From an uncultured Oscillospiraceae bacterium (GTDB lineage: Bacteria; Bacillota; Clostridia; Oscillospirales; Acutalibacteraceae), in the NCBI GenBank assembly GCA_900541905.1, contig UQLQ01000008.1, positions 1 to 64,000 of the forward strand: a DNA stretch of 64,000 nucleotides, in the 5' to 3' direction. The position numbers were made by a program, and so were the translations under genes. Shown here piece by piece: positions 8,956-17,917 of this stretch (the stretch's first letter is position 1; each line of letters starts with the position of its first letter). The notes below the pieces were generated by a model. It did not search any database, was not told the origin of the DNA, and was given only the letters and a program-made list of their open reading frames with translations.

Positions 8956-10020
8956 TTATATCACGCCGCCTTCCTCGATGATAATATTACCTTTCACAAC
9001 CAATTTATTTTGCGGCATTGAATAATCTGCTCCCGGAGGCGTATAGTGGTTGGCAATCGCACCTGATTCCAACATATTCCTGCATAATTCAGCAACACGG
9101 AAAATACCCCCAATGTGCATCTGCGCAAAATAATCATCAATTACTTGCATACATATTTCTTTTGCCTGCTCAAACGAATACTTCTCTGCAGGTTTGATTT
9201 GAATCCGCAGCGGTATTTGTTGTAAAACTGCCGGTTTTACGGTTACCGCTACATTTAATTCCCTTGCTTCATCAAATTGCTTTTGTAATTCTTCTATGAC
9301 TTCATCGGACGGCACGCCGCCTCTGGTAGCCACATATACAGAAACCGTCCCAACTCCATCATCTTTTGCAACTACGCCTGCGGAATAAACAGACGGATGT
9401 TTCATCGCCAATTCCCTGTAAAATGCAGCATTGGTTCCATTGGAAATATTTGCGTAACTCTTTAATAACCGTGCACGAAATGCATTGTCATCTTCAGCGT
9501 CCATGCCGCCAATAAACGGCTCTGCATTTGTTACTGCCTTAATACCGGAAGGAGGCGTAATCATAATTTGAATGGTATTCTCAGCCGTATTTCCGTTACG
9601 GCCTCCTTCTTTCGCCTTTGCGTTTACAGTCACGCTCAATTCATTTGCCTTTAAGGTTGCCTCTTCTGTTGTAACATATCGTACCGTATCTTCTTTATCT
9701 ACAGCGCAAACAGTTCCAACGGGAATGGGCAAATCATAACTCAGCGCACTGGTTCTGGAAAAAGTTAAACTTCCTACTGCCGCTTGAGACTCCTTTCTCA
9801 CGAGTCCTCTTTGTGTGCCGTGCATCGTCAAATATTCTCCCGTAGCTGTTTGAGGAAATACCTGACGCTTTAACCATTCTATGTTTGCAAATGAACTGTA
9901 AATTTCTCCCGCCAAAACTTGCATTCTTATTTCCAAATCACTGTTTTTTTCTACTTCATAACCTGCTTGCTGTGCAAAGGTTTGTTTCATTCTTTCTAAA
10001 ATTTCCTCATACGTCTCCAT
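8956..10020 (-). CDS. baseplate J-like protein (gp47/XkdT family)
   Basis: A 354-residue baseplate wedge protein of contractile tails. It opens with TYEEILERMKQTFAQQ and carries the family's GGRNGNTAEN (about residue 140) and EPFIGGMDAEDDNAFRARLL (about 165-185) segments. The C-terminal part ends in the MPQNKLVVKGNIII strand region. It is intact and of normal length. It starts directly after the gp25 gene (stop and start abut) and is followed by the gpI-like gene, the same order as xkdS-xkdT-xkdU. Confidence 0.9.
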   Translation of the reverse strand: METYEEILERMKQTFAQQAGYEVEKNSDLEIRMQVLAGEIYSSFANIEWLKRQVFPQTATGEYLTMHGTQRGLVRKESQAAVGSLTFSRTSALSYDLPIPVGTVCAVDKEDTVRYVTTEEATLKANELSVTVNAKAKEGGRNGNTAENTIQIMITPPSGIKAVTNAEPFIGGMDAEDDNAFRARLLKSYANISNGTNAAFYRELAMKHPSVYSAGVVAKDDGVGTVSVYVATRGGVPSDEVIEELQKQFDEARELNVAVTVKPAVLQQIPLRIQIKPAEKYSFEQAKEICMQVIDDYFAQMHIGGIFRVAELCRNMLESGAIANHYTPPGADYSMPQNKLVVKGNIIIEEGGVI

Positions 10021-10335
10021 TTACTCTCCTCCTTTCACTGAAAACTGTAAAGCATCGTCTCCGAATTCCGTTTCTACATAAACCGTAATTATTTTCTCTG
10101 CAATGACTACATCTTTTACCCTAACCTGCGGTATGAACTCCAGTGCTTCTTCAATGGTTTCCAATACCTTCTGTTCACATTTGGAATCGCTTGCAGCAAT
10201 TTGGTACAATCTGCTGCCCAGCGTTCCGCAGTAAGGAAATTTACCTCTATGCGCTGTCATCTGTATCCAAACTCGCTGCAATAACTCCCGTCTGCCGCTG
10301 ACTAAAATGGCAGATGTATCTCCGTTTTGTATCAA
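10021..10335 (-). CDS. baseplate gp25/DUF2634-like protein
   Basis: A 104-residue protein in the XkdS/gp25 position. RGKFPYCGTLGSRLYQIAAS (about residues 30-49) corresponds to the glycine-rich core of gp25-like wedge proteins, followed by a helix ETIEEALEFIPQVRV and a closing beta strand. In contractile phages this protein helps nucleate the sheath, so its retention without a sheath gene is notable. The stop abuts the gpJ start. Confidence 0.7.
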   Translation of the reverse strand: MIQNGDTSAILVSGRRELLQRVWIQMTAHRGKFPYCGTLGSRLYQIAASDSKCEQKVLETIEEALEFIPQVRVKDVVIAEKIITVYVETEFGDDALQFSVKGGE

Positions 10336-10356
10336 ACTGTCTATGGAAATCCCCCC

Positions 10357-10701
10357 TCAAGTTGATTGCAGAGGAAATACCTGCCCATTTATGACAACAT
10401 CTCCGTTATTTTTCAAGTGGATATATGCTCCGCCTGAAGAACGCAGCATCAGTTCCCCTTCAGATAAATTGACAGGCTCGGAAATTGCCCCCGCACACAA
10501 TACCGTATCCTCTTCTTCCAACAAAACTACCTTTGTTCCTTTGGGCGGTACATAAGTAATGCCAAACGGAGCCGCTAAGGGCACTGCACTGTATTGTCCC
10601 ACAGCTTGTATTGAAAGACTGCCTGTATTACTAAGTACCTCCCCTACTTGTATCTGGGCGCTTGGTTGTTCCAAAGCACCTACTTTTTGTGAAATCCACA
10701 T
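10357..10701 (-). CDS. small baseplate spike-like protein (gpV/gp45 type)
   Basis: A 114-residue protein between the hub and gp25 genes. The region FGITYVPPKGTKVVLLEE (about residues 46-63) looks like the OB-fold entry of gpV/gp45 spike proteins. The C-terminal LRSSGGAYIHLKNNGDVVIN has the short alternating beta pattern seen at spike tips. It is shorter than typical spikes of about 180-200 residues and may lack a full needle. Assignment rests on both context and this pattern. Confidence 0.6.
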   Translation of the reverse strand: MWISQKVGALEQPSAQIQVGEVLSNTGSLSIQAVGQYSAVPLAAPFGITYVPPKGTKVVLLEEEDTVLCAGAISEPVNLSEGELMLRSSGGAYIHLKNNGDVVINGQVFPLQST

Positions 10702-10723
10702 CGTATCAACTCATTTCTTATCA

Positions 10724-11647
10724 TTAAATATCTTCTTTTCTCAGCAAATATTCACAGCGTTCCCCGTTGCTATTCAACGTATAAGTCCAGCCTGCAATAC
10801 TCAATTTATCAATGGTACCCAAAATCGCATCGGAAATAACAACAGGCATTTTTAAAGAACCACAAATGCCTCCCGCACACACAACTGTTACTTCTACTGC
10901 TTTTCGTTTTGCACTGTCAATCATACGTGTTCCTCTATAATTGTTGGAGACCACAAATCGTCTGCGCTGTACGCCCAATTTATGTGCTTGATTATCATGT
11001 ACAACAGAAGTATATGCCTGTCCCAGTTTCGGCTGTACATACAACTCACTGACTCGTTTATAAAATTTGTCACGATAAAGAATTGACAGATAGGGAATAC
11101 ACGATGCATTGCTATTGTCAAATACCAACTGCTCGTTTGGAACCGCCCCGCTGCAATCAATATAATCGTCAGCCGTTACATAAGGAATCGTTCCAAAGCA
11201 TCTGATACAAAACTCTTCAATGACTTGCCATTCACTCATTCCTTTGGTGATAGTCAGCTTTGTATCAAACGTTCCCCCATTGCCGATGAAGCCACAGAAC
11301 CCATACGGTTCTACGTGGCGTTCATACAGTTGAGTCAAGGAAGGATAATGATATTCCTGTGGCATGGCTTCGTTATCCAAAAGCAATGCCGCCCTGCTGC
11401 GAGCAATTAATTTTAATACAGCACCACTTTTTGTTACCCCTACCATCTGTTCATCTATGATTCCTGAAAATATTGGTTTTTCACCATTCCAAACACGTAT
11501 GGTTGCTATCTTTGGCACTTGTTCCGTAAGCGGAAACACAACTGTCATATCGTCGGCAGGAGCATCTTCATGCACATTGATTTGAACAGAAACAGGGGGC
11601 AATAATGCAACTTTTTTTCCGCTTACCGTATAGCAGCAATAGTTCAT
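10724..11647 (-). CDS. baseplate hub protein (XkdQ/gpD-like)
   Basis: A 307-residue hub-type protein. The ATG at 11647 overlaps the LysM gene's stop (ATGA); the frame extends 36 codons upstream but those belong to the overlap. It begins NYCCYTVSGKKVALLPPVSV and has the IFSGIIDE and RSRAALLLDNEA segments of XkdQ-like hubs, and ends in a small beta domain. In a complete phage it closes the tube end and carries the spike. Here it is intact although no tube gene is present. Confidence 0.72.
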   Translation of the reverse strand: MNYCCYTVSGKKVALLPPVSVQINVHEDAPADDMTVVFPLTEQVPKIATIRVWNGEKPIFSGIIDEQMVGVTKSGAVLKLIARSRAALLLDNEAMPQEYHYPSLTQLYERHVEPYGFCGFIGNGGTFDTKLTITKGMSEWQVIEEFCIRCFGTIPYVTADDYIDCSGAVPNEQLVFDNSNASCIPYLSILYRDKFYKRVSELYVQPKLGQAYTSVVHDNQAHKLGVQRRRFVVSNNYRGTRMIDSAKRKAVEVTVVCAGGICGSLKMPVVISDAILGTIDKLSIAGWTYTLNSNGERCEYLLRKEDI

Positions 11648-12174
11648 GGCAAAGTCACCTGCAAACCTTCTGTTAAATAACTGGGCCATACAATGTGAGG
11701 ATTCAGCCGCAGCAATTCTTCTACCGTTGTATGTTCCTTTTGTGCAATGGTCCATAAATTTTCTCCATCTTCTTTCACCGTAACATGCATGCGAAACTGA
11801 GAGGTTTCAGGTACTGCAACAGAATTTCTGCTGTCTTCCCAGAATACAAACTGATAACGCAGAATATCCGGTCTTGTAACAGTCATATAAGAAAGAGAAA
11901 CAGGCTTTGCAATCAATGCAGGAAAATTGGGCAATGATAGTAAACCGCTTTCTCCGCTTTCAAACAATGCTGCCAGCTTCTGATATGTTTGCATACAGCG
12001 TTTCCCCGAAAACTCGCCCTCTCCTTTAATAATTCGTTTCTGTTCTCCGTAATCCTGCATCACGGAACCATGGAAAGGAATCGACAATTCTTTCATATCT
12101 CTTGTAATAGAAATATTTAATGTTTCCGGATTTTTACTCCATATAAAATCTTTGAATCTCATAAGAGACACCAC
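11644..12174 (-). CDS. LysM-domain tail protein (XkdP-like)
   Basis: A 176-residue protein. The C-terminal 50 residues form a LysM-type fold, with ENLWTIAQKEHTTVEELLRLN (about residues 135-155) and LTEGLQVTLP at the end. The N-terminal part resembles the FKDFIWSKNPETLNI start of XkdP-like proteins. In xkd modules this gene follows the tape measure. The start is GTG at 12174, overlapping the stop of the 42-codon gene, with GAGGTG upstream; an ATG four codons in is an alternative. Confidence 0.78.
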   Translation of the reverse strand: MVSLMRFKDFIWSKNPETLNISITRDMKELSIPFHGSVMQDYGEQKRIIKGEGEFSGKRCMQTYQKLAALFESGESGLLSLPNFPALIAKPVSLSYMTVTRPDILRYQFVFWEDSRNSVAVPETSQFRMHVTVKEDGENLWTIAQKEHTTVEELLRLNPHIVWPSYLTEGLQVTLP

Positions 12175-12302
12175 TAACCAATCACCTCTTCATCTAACTT
12201 ATGTGCATATCTGCGATAATCCTGCTCCAATTGGTCAGAAACAGATGAGACCGTGTTGGTATCAAAAATATCTGTTGATGTTTGATTCCATAATTCTTCC
12301 AT
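12174..12302 (-). CDS. 42-residue protein in the position of the missing tail-tube block
   Basis: A short frame with a ribosome site (GGAG, 12304-12307) and ATG at 12302 encodes 42 acidic residues (starts MEELWNQTST, ends HKLDEEVIG). Its TAG overlaps the GTG of the LysM gene. I do not recognise the family. It occupies the place where PBSX-type modules carry the tail-tube, sheath, chaperone and tape-measure genes (about 5-8 kb). It could be a remnant of one of them, a small phage protein, or a coupling ORF. Confidence 0.55.
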   Translation of the reverse strand: MEELWNQTSTDIFDTNTVSSVSDQLEQDYRRYAHKLDEEVIG

Positions 12303-12315
12303 AACGATTCTCCTT

Positions 12316-12657
12316 CTACGATGCTACAACCTTTTGCAGTACCGCACAAACGTAGATTGGCTCATTTTGCAAATAGACTGCCCTGGATTTTGTAACCCAA
12401 TATAGGACGTCATCCTGTTCCAGTTTAGTTTCCTCCAATTCCCTGTCAATGCGATATTCGGCCGGACCAAGATACAAGTAACCGCCGTCGTCCGTATGGT
12501 CAAAAGGAATGCCCAGCTCATTGGAAGAAGGTAAGTGTTGAAAAGACAACGGGCGAATAAATCCTTTTACTTGATATTCCTTTTTATATTTTGGGTACAC
12601 CGTAATCTCGTTTCCGTATTTTTGAAACATAGTTTTTAAATACGCACTTTTTTTCAT
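12316..12657 (-). CDS. phage head-tail joining protein, XkdH-position
   Basis: A 113-residue protein (start ATG at 12657; an in-frame start five codons earlier overlaps the upstream gene more). It contains ITVYPKYKKEYQVKGFIRPL (about residues 17-36) and a closing strand IYVCAVLQKVV, in line with the small adaptor/stopper proteins that follow the gp6-like connector in skin/PBSX modules. Family identification is by context and general pattern. The start overlaps the stop of the upstream connector gene. Confidence 0.5.
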   Translation of the reverse strand: MKKSAYLKTMFQKYGNEITVYPKYKKEYQVKGFIRPLSFQHLPSSNELGIPFDHTDDGGYLYLGPAEYRIDRELEETKLEQDDVLYWVTKSRAVYLQNEPIYVCAVLQKVVAS

Positions 12658-13010
12658 ACTTTCATCTCCCAAAAACCAAAATCCGGGTCTTTCAGTAACG
12701 GAGCGGCATGGCTGCGTGCCTCAAGCCAAAATTCTTTTGCCCATTCCACACTTTTGCTGTTGTGAGAAATACGCACATCTCCTGCGGTAAAATCGGCTTC
12801 ACTTGCTGCATTTTGATGCAATGTATATTGGTAAAATGCCAATGCAGCGGCAGCGGCACAAACCAAATCTCCAACACAAGAAGCATCTTTCTGTTTTTTT
12901 CTTTGTGATTCCAGCAAAACATAAGCGTCACCGCAAAGATCCTGCCATTGTTCTGCTTCCTCCACTGTCAGTCCTGCAAGCCTTGCGAACCTTCTCAATA
13001 CTTCTTCCAT
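12654..13010 (-). CDS. phage head-tail connector, XkdG/gp6-like position
   Basis: A 118-residue, mostly helical protein. It starts EEVLRRFARLAGLTVEEAEQ and continues with an alanine-rich helix VCAAAAALAFYQYTLHQNA (about residues 50-68). This is the layout of gp6-like connector proteins that add to the portal. It follows the capsid gene by 12 bases, and its stop overlaps the next gene. The role is inferred mainly from gene order. Confidence 0.55.
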   Translation of the reverse strand: MEEVLRRFARLAGLTVEEAEQWQDLCGDAYVLLESQRKKQKDASCVGDLVCAAAAALAFYQYTLHQNAASEADFTAGDVRISHNSKSVEWAKEFWLEARSHAAPLLKDPDFGFWEMKV

Positions 13011-13022
13011 AACAAAACCTAA

Positions 13023-14033
13023 TTAAGCAGTATAAGAAGCTGCTTTTGCAGCACCCGTAAAGATTTTTGCAAAACCTGCAATGGTACTGATGGTTGCACG
13101 TTCCAATTGACGGTCAATCAGTTTATCATAATCTGTGATAACATCACCTGCTTGTACCATTTCCAATGCACAATTTTTATCAAGACCAATGATGGTTTTG
13201 TCTTTCAAAGACGGAACATGAAGCAAATTCGCTCCCAAAGGTGTGACAAGTTTGCCTGTACCTTGAAAATTCAAACCTGCTGTTGCATCTTTAAATTCGT
13301 CAATATTTAATAAATCCTGCATGGTTACAGTCGATGCTAACATGGTGTTTAGTTCATATGGAGCCAATTCACCCCAAAGTTTTACAATATCCGTATAAGT
13401 AGGTTTTGCAGATAAAGAGGTAGGTGTTAGCGCATTGTCGTTTCCGTCACCGTTCAGCAAGACATCTACTGCGTCTTTCAATTGTGCTCTTGCAATATAC
13501 GCGCCAATTTGACGTAATGTCACCGTAAATAAGTCTAATTTCTGGAAACGCAACGCCTCATAGGAGGACACCAGCATTCTGCCTCTTTTATGAAGTTTTA
13601 CCAGATTATCTTGTGTTCTGACTACGGTTTGAGGGATTTGGGCACCTTCCGCCACAGGTTTTAACTCTTTGTCATCTTCACTGGGAGATGCTGTAATGGT
13701 TCTGTAATCCATGGACTGGATTGTAGTCGTGGTAGCCACAATAGAAGGTAGTAAATTTGCATACTCCATACCTTGCTTTACCGCACGTGTTACATATTCG
13801 GGAAACAATGCAGCACTATCACTGGTTTGGAAAAATTTTTCTACCGCATCGGAACTTCTGCCCCCTACTTTAATGTCAAAACGTTTTAATTGACGCTGAT
13901 AAGCATCCAAACCTTCCAATTCTGTCCCTTCATAGTTTTTGGAACAGTCCAGTTCTTCCAATACTTGTGTAAAACTTTTATTGCCGGAATTGTACATTCC
14001 TTTTTCCAATTTTAAATTATCATAAAAAGCCAT
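13023..14033 (-). CDS. phage major capsid protein (HK97-fold type)
   Basis: A 336-residue capsid protein. The N-terminal arm (residues 1-75) is followed by EKFFQTSDSAALFPEYVTRA, a helix (LVSSYEALRFQKLDLFTVTL, about 155-175) and a P-domain/A-domain pattern. The end region RQLERATISTIAGFAKIF is typical of encapsulated capsid subunits. The ATG at 14033 follows GGAAAGGAA; six upstream codons have no ribosome site. It lies between the small head protein and the connector, where xkdG-type capsids are found. No separate scaffold is seen. Confidence 0.85.
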   Translation of the reverse strand: MAFYDNLKLEKGMYNSGNKSFTQVLEELDCSKNYEGTELEGLDAYQRQLKRFDIKVGGRSSDAVEKFFQTSDSAALFPEYVTRAVKQGMEYANLLPSIVATTTTIQSMDYRTITASPSEDDKELKPVAEGAQIPQTVVRTQDNLVKLHKRGRMLVSSYEALRFQKLDLFTVTLRQIGAYIARAQLKDAVDVLLNGDGNDNALTPTSLSAKPTYTDIVKLWGELAPYELNTMLASTVTMQDLLNIDEFKDATAGLNFQGTGKLVTPLGANLLHVPSLKDKTIIGLDKNCALEMVQAGDVITDYDKLIDRQLERATISTIAGFAKIFTGAAKAASYTA

Positions 14034-14051
14034 TTGATTCTTCCTTTCCAA

Positions 14052-14393
14052 TTAAAGAATAATACCGCAGGTAGAAGATTCACTGTCTACATCTACTACC
14101 AGACATTCTTTGCCTGTTTCAGATACTTCCGCCTTATCGGAAGTAGCACCAAGTTTTAAGATTCCAACCTTCATACCGGAACCTGTGTATGGCAATCCGC
14201 CATAATAACCCTGTAACTGTACTGCCGCAAAACCGTTTCTGACGTTGAGCGCAATACCACAAAAAGCTTCTTTGGCGGTACATAAACCGACTTTGCCATT
14301 GCCTGTTATTTTTACAGGGGAGCCTGCTTTTACACTGTCTTCCGCTTCAAATGTAGTTACGCTTTCACCGTAACCGTTTAATGATACTTTCAT
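14052..14393 (-). CDS. small head (decoration or stabilising) protein
   Basis: A 113-residue, beta-rich protein with many glycines (FNGYGESVTTFEAED-like start, VKAGSPVKITGNGKVGLCTA at about residues 22-41). It sits just upstream of the capsid gene and 18 bases from it. The repeated short strands and size fit the DUF2190-like or gpD-like capsid decoration proteins. I do not recognise the exact family. It is intact. Confidence 0.5.
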   Translation of the reverse strand: MKVSLNGYGESVTTFEAEDSVKAGSPVKITGNGKVGLCTAKEAFCGIALNVRNGFAAVQLQGYYGGLPYTGSGMKVGILKLGATSDKAEVSETGKECLVVDVDSESSTCGIIL

Positions 14394-14405
14394 ATATTCA
14401 ACTCC

Positions 14406-15395
14406 TTAAATTTTAAATGCCTGATTTGTGCTGTTTTTCTTGTATTCTGTTCCTTTTGCCACAGCCAACTGCGGAGAAAGCGGAATCACTTCTTCCGCTT
14501 TTGTACGAAATGCCTTCTCAAAGACTTTTAAATCTTCTAAACTCATACCTTCTGTCACACGCTTCATCACCTCAGAAGAAATTTGAGGCTGTGCCAAACC
14601 GCAAAGCTTAACTACATTGCGGCTTACCTCTTCTCTGTATGCTTTTCCGCATGCCGCATATTCTTCCATTTGTTCCAGATGTCTGAGCATTTTTCTGATT
14701 TCTTCTTCGGAAAGGAATAACCCCTCTTGAGTCTCTTTCATTTTTTGAATGATTTGTTCCACAGTCATTCCCCCTTTCGTCTTTGCAAACATCTTTATGA
14801 CTCCCGCCTCTCGCTGAGCAGGTACTGCCACAAAAGACCATTCATATGCGTCTGTGGGCTGATTCAAAACAATGTGGCAGACTTCTTTTGCTCCGTTTTT
14901 TTCATACTGTTTTCCCTGTTTATGGTTACATGGTGCGAATGATTGGTTCGCACCGCAAACAGAACAAATTCTCTCTGCAACAGCACAACCTACGCTTACC
15001 TCTTTTTTCATACCACTTTCAATTTCCATAATCAAATCTGTGTTTTTTTCACATCGCGGCAAGTATGCTTTTGCTACCAAACGAGTATACGGTTCTCCAA
15101 AGGAAGTCCTTTTTCCTTCCATAGTTTCCATTGCTGTATCATAAATACGCGCCGCTTGATTACCTGTTTTCATATTGTGGTCAAAAATGCCTGTTTTTCC
15201 TAAAAACAACTGGCTTAACGTATGTAATGCTTCCACACTGAACCGTTCAAAATCGCGGTCGATTTCGTTGTCACAAAGCACCACGGAAAACGTATATACT
15301 TCCTGTTCCGTAAATGGTCTGCGTGTATATTGATTGATGCATTCCAAATCGTGCGTCATATCTGTTTGCATATGTTTGATAATAGCTCCGTTCAC
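14406..15395 (-). CDS. phage prohead protease, XkdF-like, with a Cys/His insertion
   Basis: A 329-residue protein. The N-terminal domain has KTGIFDHNMK with a candidate catalytic histidine (about residue 80) and MKKEVSVGCAV with a candidate serine (about residue 135), as in XkdF-type serine proteases that mature the prohead. Directly after this lies CSVCGANQSFAPCNHKQG, a likely zinc-binding insertion. The C-terminal third is helical and scaffold-like. The start is GTG at 15395, overlapping the portal stop with AAGGAGGG upstream; the frame extends further up inside the portal gene. Confidence 0.68.
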   Translation of the reverse strand: MNGAIIKHMQTDMTHDLECINQYTRRPFTEQEVYTFSVVLCDNEIDRDFERFSVEALHTLSQLFLGKTGIFDHNMKTGNQAARIYDTAMETMEGKRTSFGEPYTRLVAKAYLPRCEKNTDLIMEIESGMKKEVSVGCAVAERICSVCGANQSFAPCNHKQGKQYEKNGAKEVCHIVLNQPTDAYEWSFVAVPAQREAGVIKMFAKTKGGMTVEQIIQKMKETQEGLFLSEEEIRKMLRHLEQMEEYAACGKAYREEVSRNVVKLCGLAQPQISSEVMKRVTEGMSLEDLKVFEKAFRTKAEEVIPLSPQLAVAKGTEYKKNSTNQAFKI

Positions 15396-16621
15396 TGTTT
15401 TCCCTCCTTTTCCTTTGCTGTTTCCCATTCCAGTTTTTCTGCCTGCGCGTGTTTTAACCTGGCGTCGGCTTCCTCTACACGGTCTTGCATGGTAATGGTA
15501 TCCCATACAATTTCAAAAGAGGTATCATAACCGTGCAGTGTAAGCCAAAGGGAACATATTTTTTCAATAGAAGGGTTCAGCAGCATACGGTAAGCTTCCA
15601 TTTCTTTTGTTAAAACATCCGCCTGCTGGCTGGACATTCTTTCGGTCGAGGACCACGACAATCCTAAAATAAACGGGGGTAATCCAAGCCTTGTAATAAT
15701 CTGCTCCATCATCTGACGTACAGGTACTTCACTATCTAAAATCTGGTTGTCCGCACCAATGACCTTAATCCCTACATCACCCACTGCCACAAAATCACTG
15801 ATATCCCCGCTACGCATAGCACGACTCCATTCTGTAGCAATTTGCTGTGCACGTTCTTTTGCATACGCGCGGTCCATAGGGTCATTGGTCGGTTTATAGG
15901 TAACTGCAAATCTGACATTACCGACCCTGTCCCAATTCATACCAATGGATTTATAAATTTTTAGAAGTACCTCACTGACAAACGGCAGCCCTCTTAAAAT
16001 GGAAACGCCATGTGCACTGCCGTGAGGCGGATTGAGTGCTGTCATTAAAATCAAATCCGGATATGGAATCGGCTTTCTTTCTCCAAAGTTATCTTTTACA
16101 TAAATATCCACGGATAACGTTTTATCGTCATGCATCAAATCAATGTTGTCTAAATCAGCTACATACAATGCGCCAATATCATCGCCCCCTATGGTAGGAA
16201 CTATCTCGGCAACTGCTGTACCATAGGTAAGTAGCTGGTCAAAATAACAGCTGATAAAACTGTAAATACCTTGTTGATACGTATTCACCTTTACATGATC
16301 CAGAAAAGAATGCAGTTCCTTTTCTGCCTGTTTATCTTCGCATTCTATAGTAAAATTTCCAATAATACGAAGTAATTTATGAATAGCAGAATCAATAATC
16401 GGCACCGCACCTCTTAATGCAGTATAAAGCTGTCGCTCTGCAGCGATATTATTCTCACAACATTGCCATACAAAATAATCTTGTTTACCCACAGTTTGAA
16501 CTGCCATGGTAGCGTCAACTGTCTTACTTTCTAAAGCTTGTTCTTTTTTCTTCTTTTTCCCCTCTTGTCCTTGTTTTCTCATGAAATTCAATGAAAAAAT
16601 CCCTTCTTTTTTCTCTATCAT
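15392..16621 (-). CDS. phage portal protein
   Basis: A 409-residue portal, the dodecameric DNA channel at one capsid vertex. Features are ALRGAVPIIDSAIHKLLRII near residue 70, a glycine-rich core, and RQMMEQIITRLGLPPFILGLS (about 315-335) followed by SSTERMSSQQADVLTKEME. The lysine-rich N-terminus (KKKKKE, about residues 22-27) is likely disordered. The ATG at 16621 lacks a strong ribosome site; an ATG 13 codons in is an alternative. It follows the large terminase and overlaps the protease gene. Confidence 0.85.
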   Translation of the reverse strand: MIEKKEGIFSLNFMRKQGQEGKKKKKEQALESKTVDATMAVQTVGKQDYFVWQCCENNIAAERQLYTALRGAVPIIDSAIHKLLRIIGNFTIECEDKQAEKELHSFLDHVKVNTYQQGIYSFISCYFDQLLTYGTAVAEIVPTIGGDDIGALYVADLDNIDLMHDDKTLSVDIYVKDNFGERKPIPYPDLILMTALNPPHGSAHGVSILRGLPFVSEVLLKIYKSIGMNWDRVGNVRFAVTYKPTNDPMDRAYAKERAQQIATEWSRAMRSGDISDFVAVGDVGIKVIGADNQILDSEVPVRQMMEQIITRLGLPPFILGLSWSSTERMSSQQADVLTKEMEAYRMLLNPSIEKICSLWLTLHGYDTSFEIVWDTITMQDRVEEADARLKHAQAEKLEWETAKEKEGKQ

Positions 16622-16666
16622 CTGTTGTTGGTATTTTCTATGTCGGCTGCGCTGTACTGAAATAAA

Positions 16667-17917
16667 TCAACAGCGCTGCGCTGCCATAACAAAAAAATCG
16701 TCGTTTCTTTCTGATAAAACAGTAGAAACAAAATAGCGAATGTCATCCATAGCATGGTCATTTTCCTTAATTGGCATATCTTTGTGCATGGAATCGTTCC
16801 AGCGGTATAAACCAAATTCGCGAATCGTATCCGTACAAGTATTGCAAATTCGGATATCCCCTTGTTTTAACGCAACACTTACTGCACGGATACCATCTAC
16901 CACGTCATTTTTTGCGGGAAGAACCAAATATGCTCCATGACGCTGAATGACCGCAATAAAGCTGGCGGCAGATGGGTCTACCACAATTTTGGTAACCGGA
17001 CGACCTGCGATTAAATCTACCAATCCTTCATAATGTTCTTCATCCGTTCGGGATGTCCCTGTCAAACGGGAATGATAGTAATATTCTTCCAGACGATACC
17101 AAATCCCTTGTTGTTTTCCCCACAAACCAAAGGAGGAAGGATTAACCGTTCCGTAATCGCAGGATACCACATATTCCTCAAACGCCCCTTTTGGTGTATC
17201 GCAAAATCTATCTTGAGTCATAAAAGGATAAATAAGTCCTTGTACTGCTACCCATTTTCCCAAAACAAAGCGTTCATAAAACGCACCTGAATATAAAGAA
17301 TGATAGCGCTTACGCACTTTTGGGGACAAAGACGGGTTATCTTCCATCGTAAAATGTAAATATAACGCCTGTTTTTGTTTGGCCTTTAAAATCCATTCCT
17401 GATAAAACCAATGCTGAGGATGCTCCGGATTACAGTTGAACCAAAACTTTGCCTCTTCTACAGAGCATCTTGCCAAAGCCTGCTCCACAAAAGAGCGCGG
17501 CATCAAGGCAACTTCATCAAACATAACGCCCGCTAACGTGATGCCTTGTATCATTGCTGCCGAACCTTCATCTTTACCGCCAAACAAATAGAATCGATTT
17601 TTTCGTCCTTGAAAGATTACACTCAAACAATTTTCAGAATAATGAATGTGACATTGAAAACCCAACTCCTTCAAAATCGGTAAAACAGGGGTGATTAAAT
17701 TGCGCCTTATCGAGCGTATAGTTTTACCGCAGAAGGCAAACGATTGATTTTGAAATTGATAAAAAGCCCAGAGGAAAAACGAAATACTCATACATAGAGT
17801 TTTTCCACTTCTGACCGCACCGTCACAAATAACAGCTGTGTAAGAGGCGTATGGACTGCCTTGATACCACCAACTTAATGCCTGCAGCTGTTTTTTTGAG
17901 AATGATTGAAATCTCAA
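16667..17917 (-). CDS. phage terminase large subunit (PBSX type)
   Basis: A 416-residue packaging motor. The Walker A-like GAVRSGKT lies near residue 33-40, the Walker B GVMFDEVALMP near 130, and the nuclease-domain acidic residues at VVSCDYGTVNPSS (about 240) and KIVVDPSAASF (about 305). The size and order match XtmB-like terminases. The start directly abuts the small terminase stop. All motor and nuclease motifs are present, so DNA packaging could still work. Confidence 0.92.
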   Translation of the reverse strand: MRFQSFSKKQLQALSWWYQGSPYASYTAVICDGAVRSGKTLCMSISFFLWAFYQFQNQSFAFCGKTIRSIRRNLITPVLPILKELGFQCHIHYSENCLSVIFQGRKNRFYLFGGKDEGSAAMIQGITLAGVMFDEVALMPRSFVEQALARCSVEEAKFWFNCNPEHPQHWFYQEWILKAKQKQALYLHFTMEDNPSLSPKVRKRYHSLYSGAFYERFVLGKWVAVQGLIYPFMTQDRFCDTPKGAFEEYVVSCDYGTVNPSSFGLWGKQQGIWYRLEEYYYHSRLTGTSRTDEEHYEGLVDLIAGRPVTKIVVDPSAASFIAVIQRHGAYLVLPAKNDVVDGIRAVSVALKQGDIRICNTCTDTIREFGLYRWNDSMHKDMPIKENDHAMDDIRYFVSTVLSERNDDFFVMAAQRC

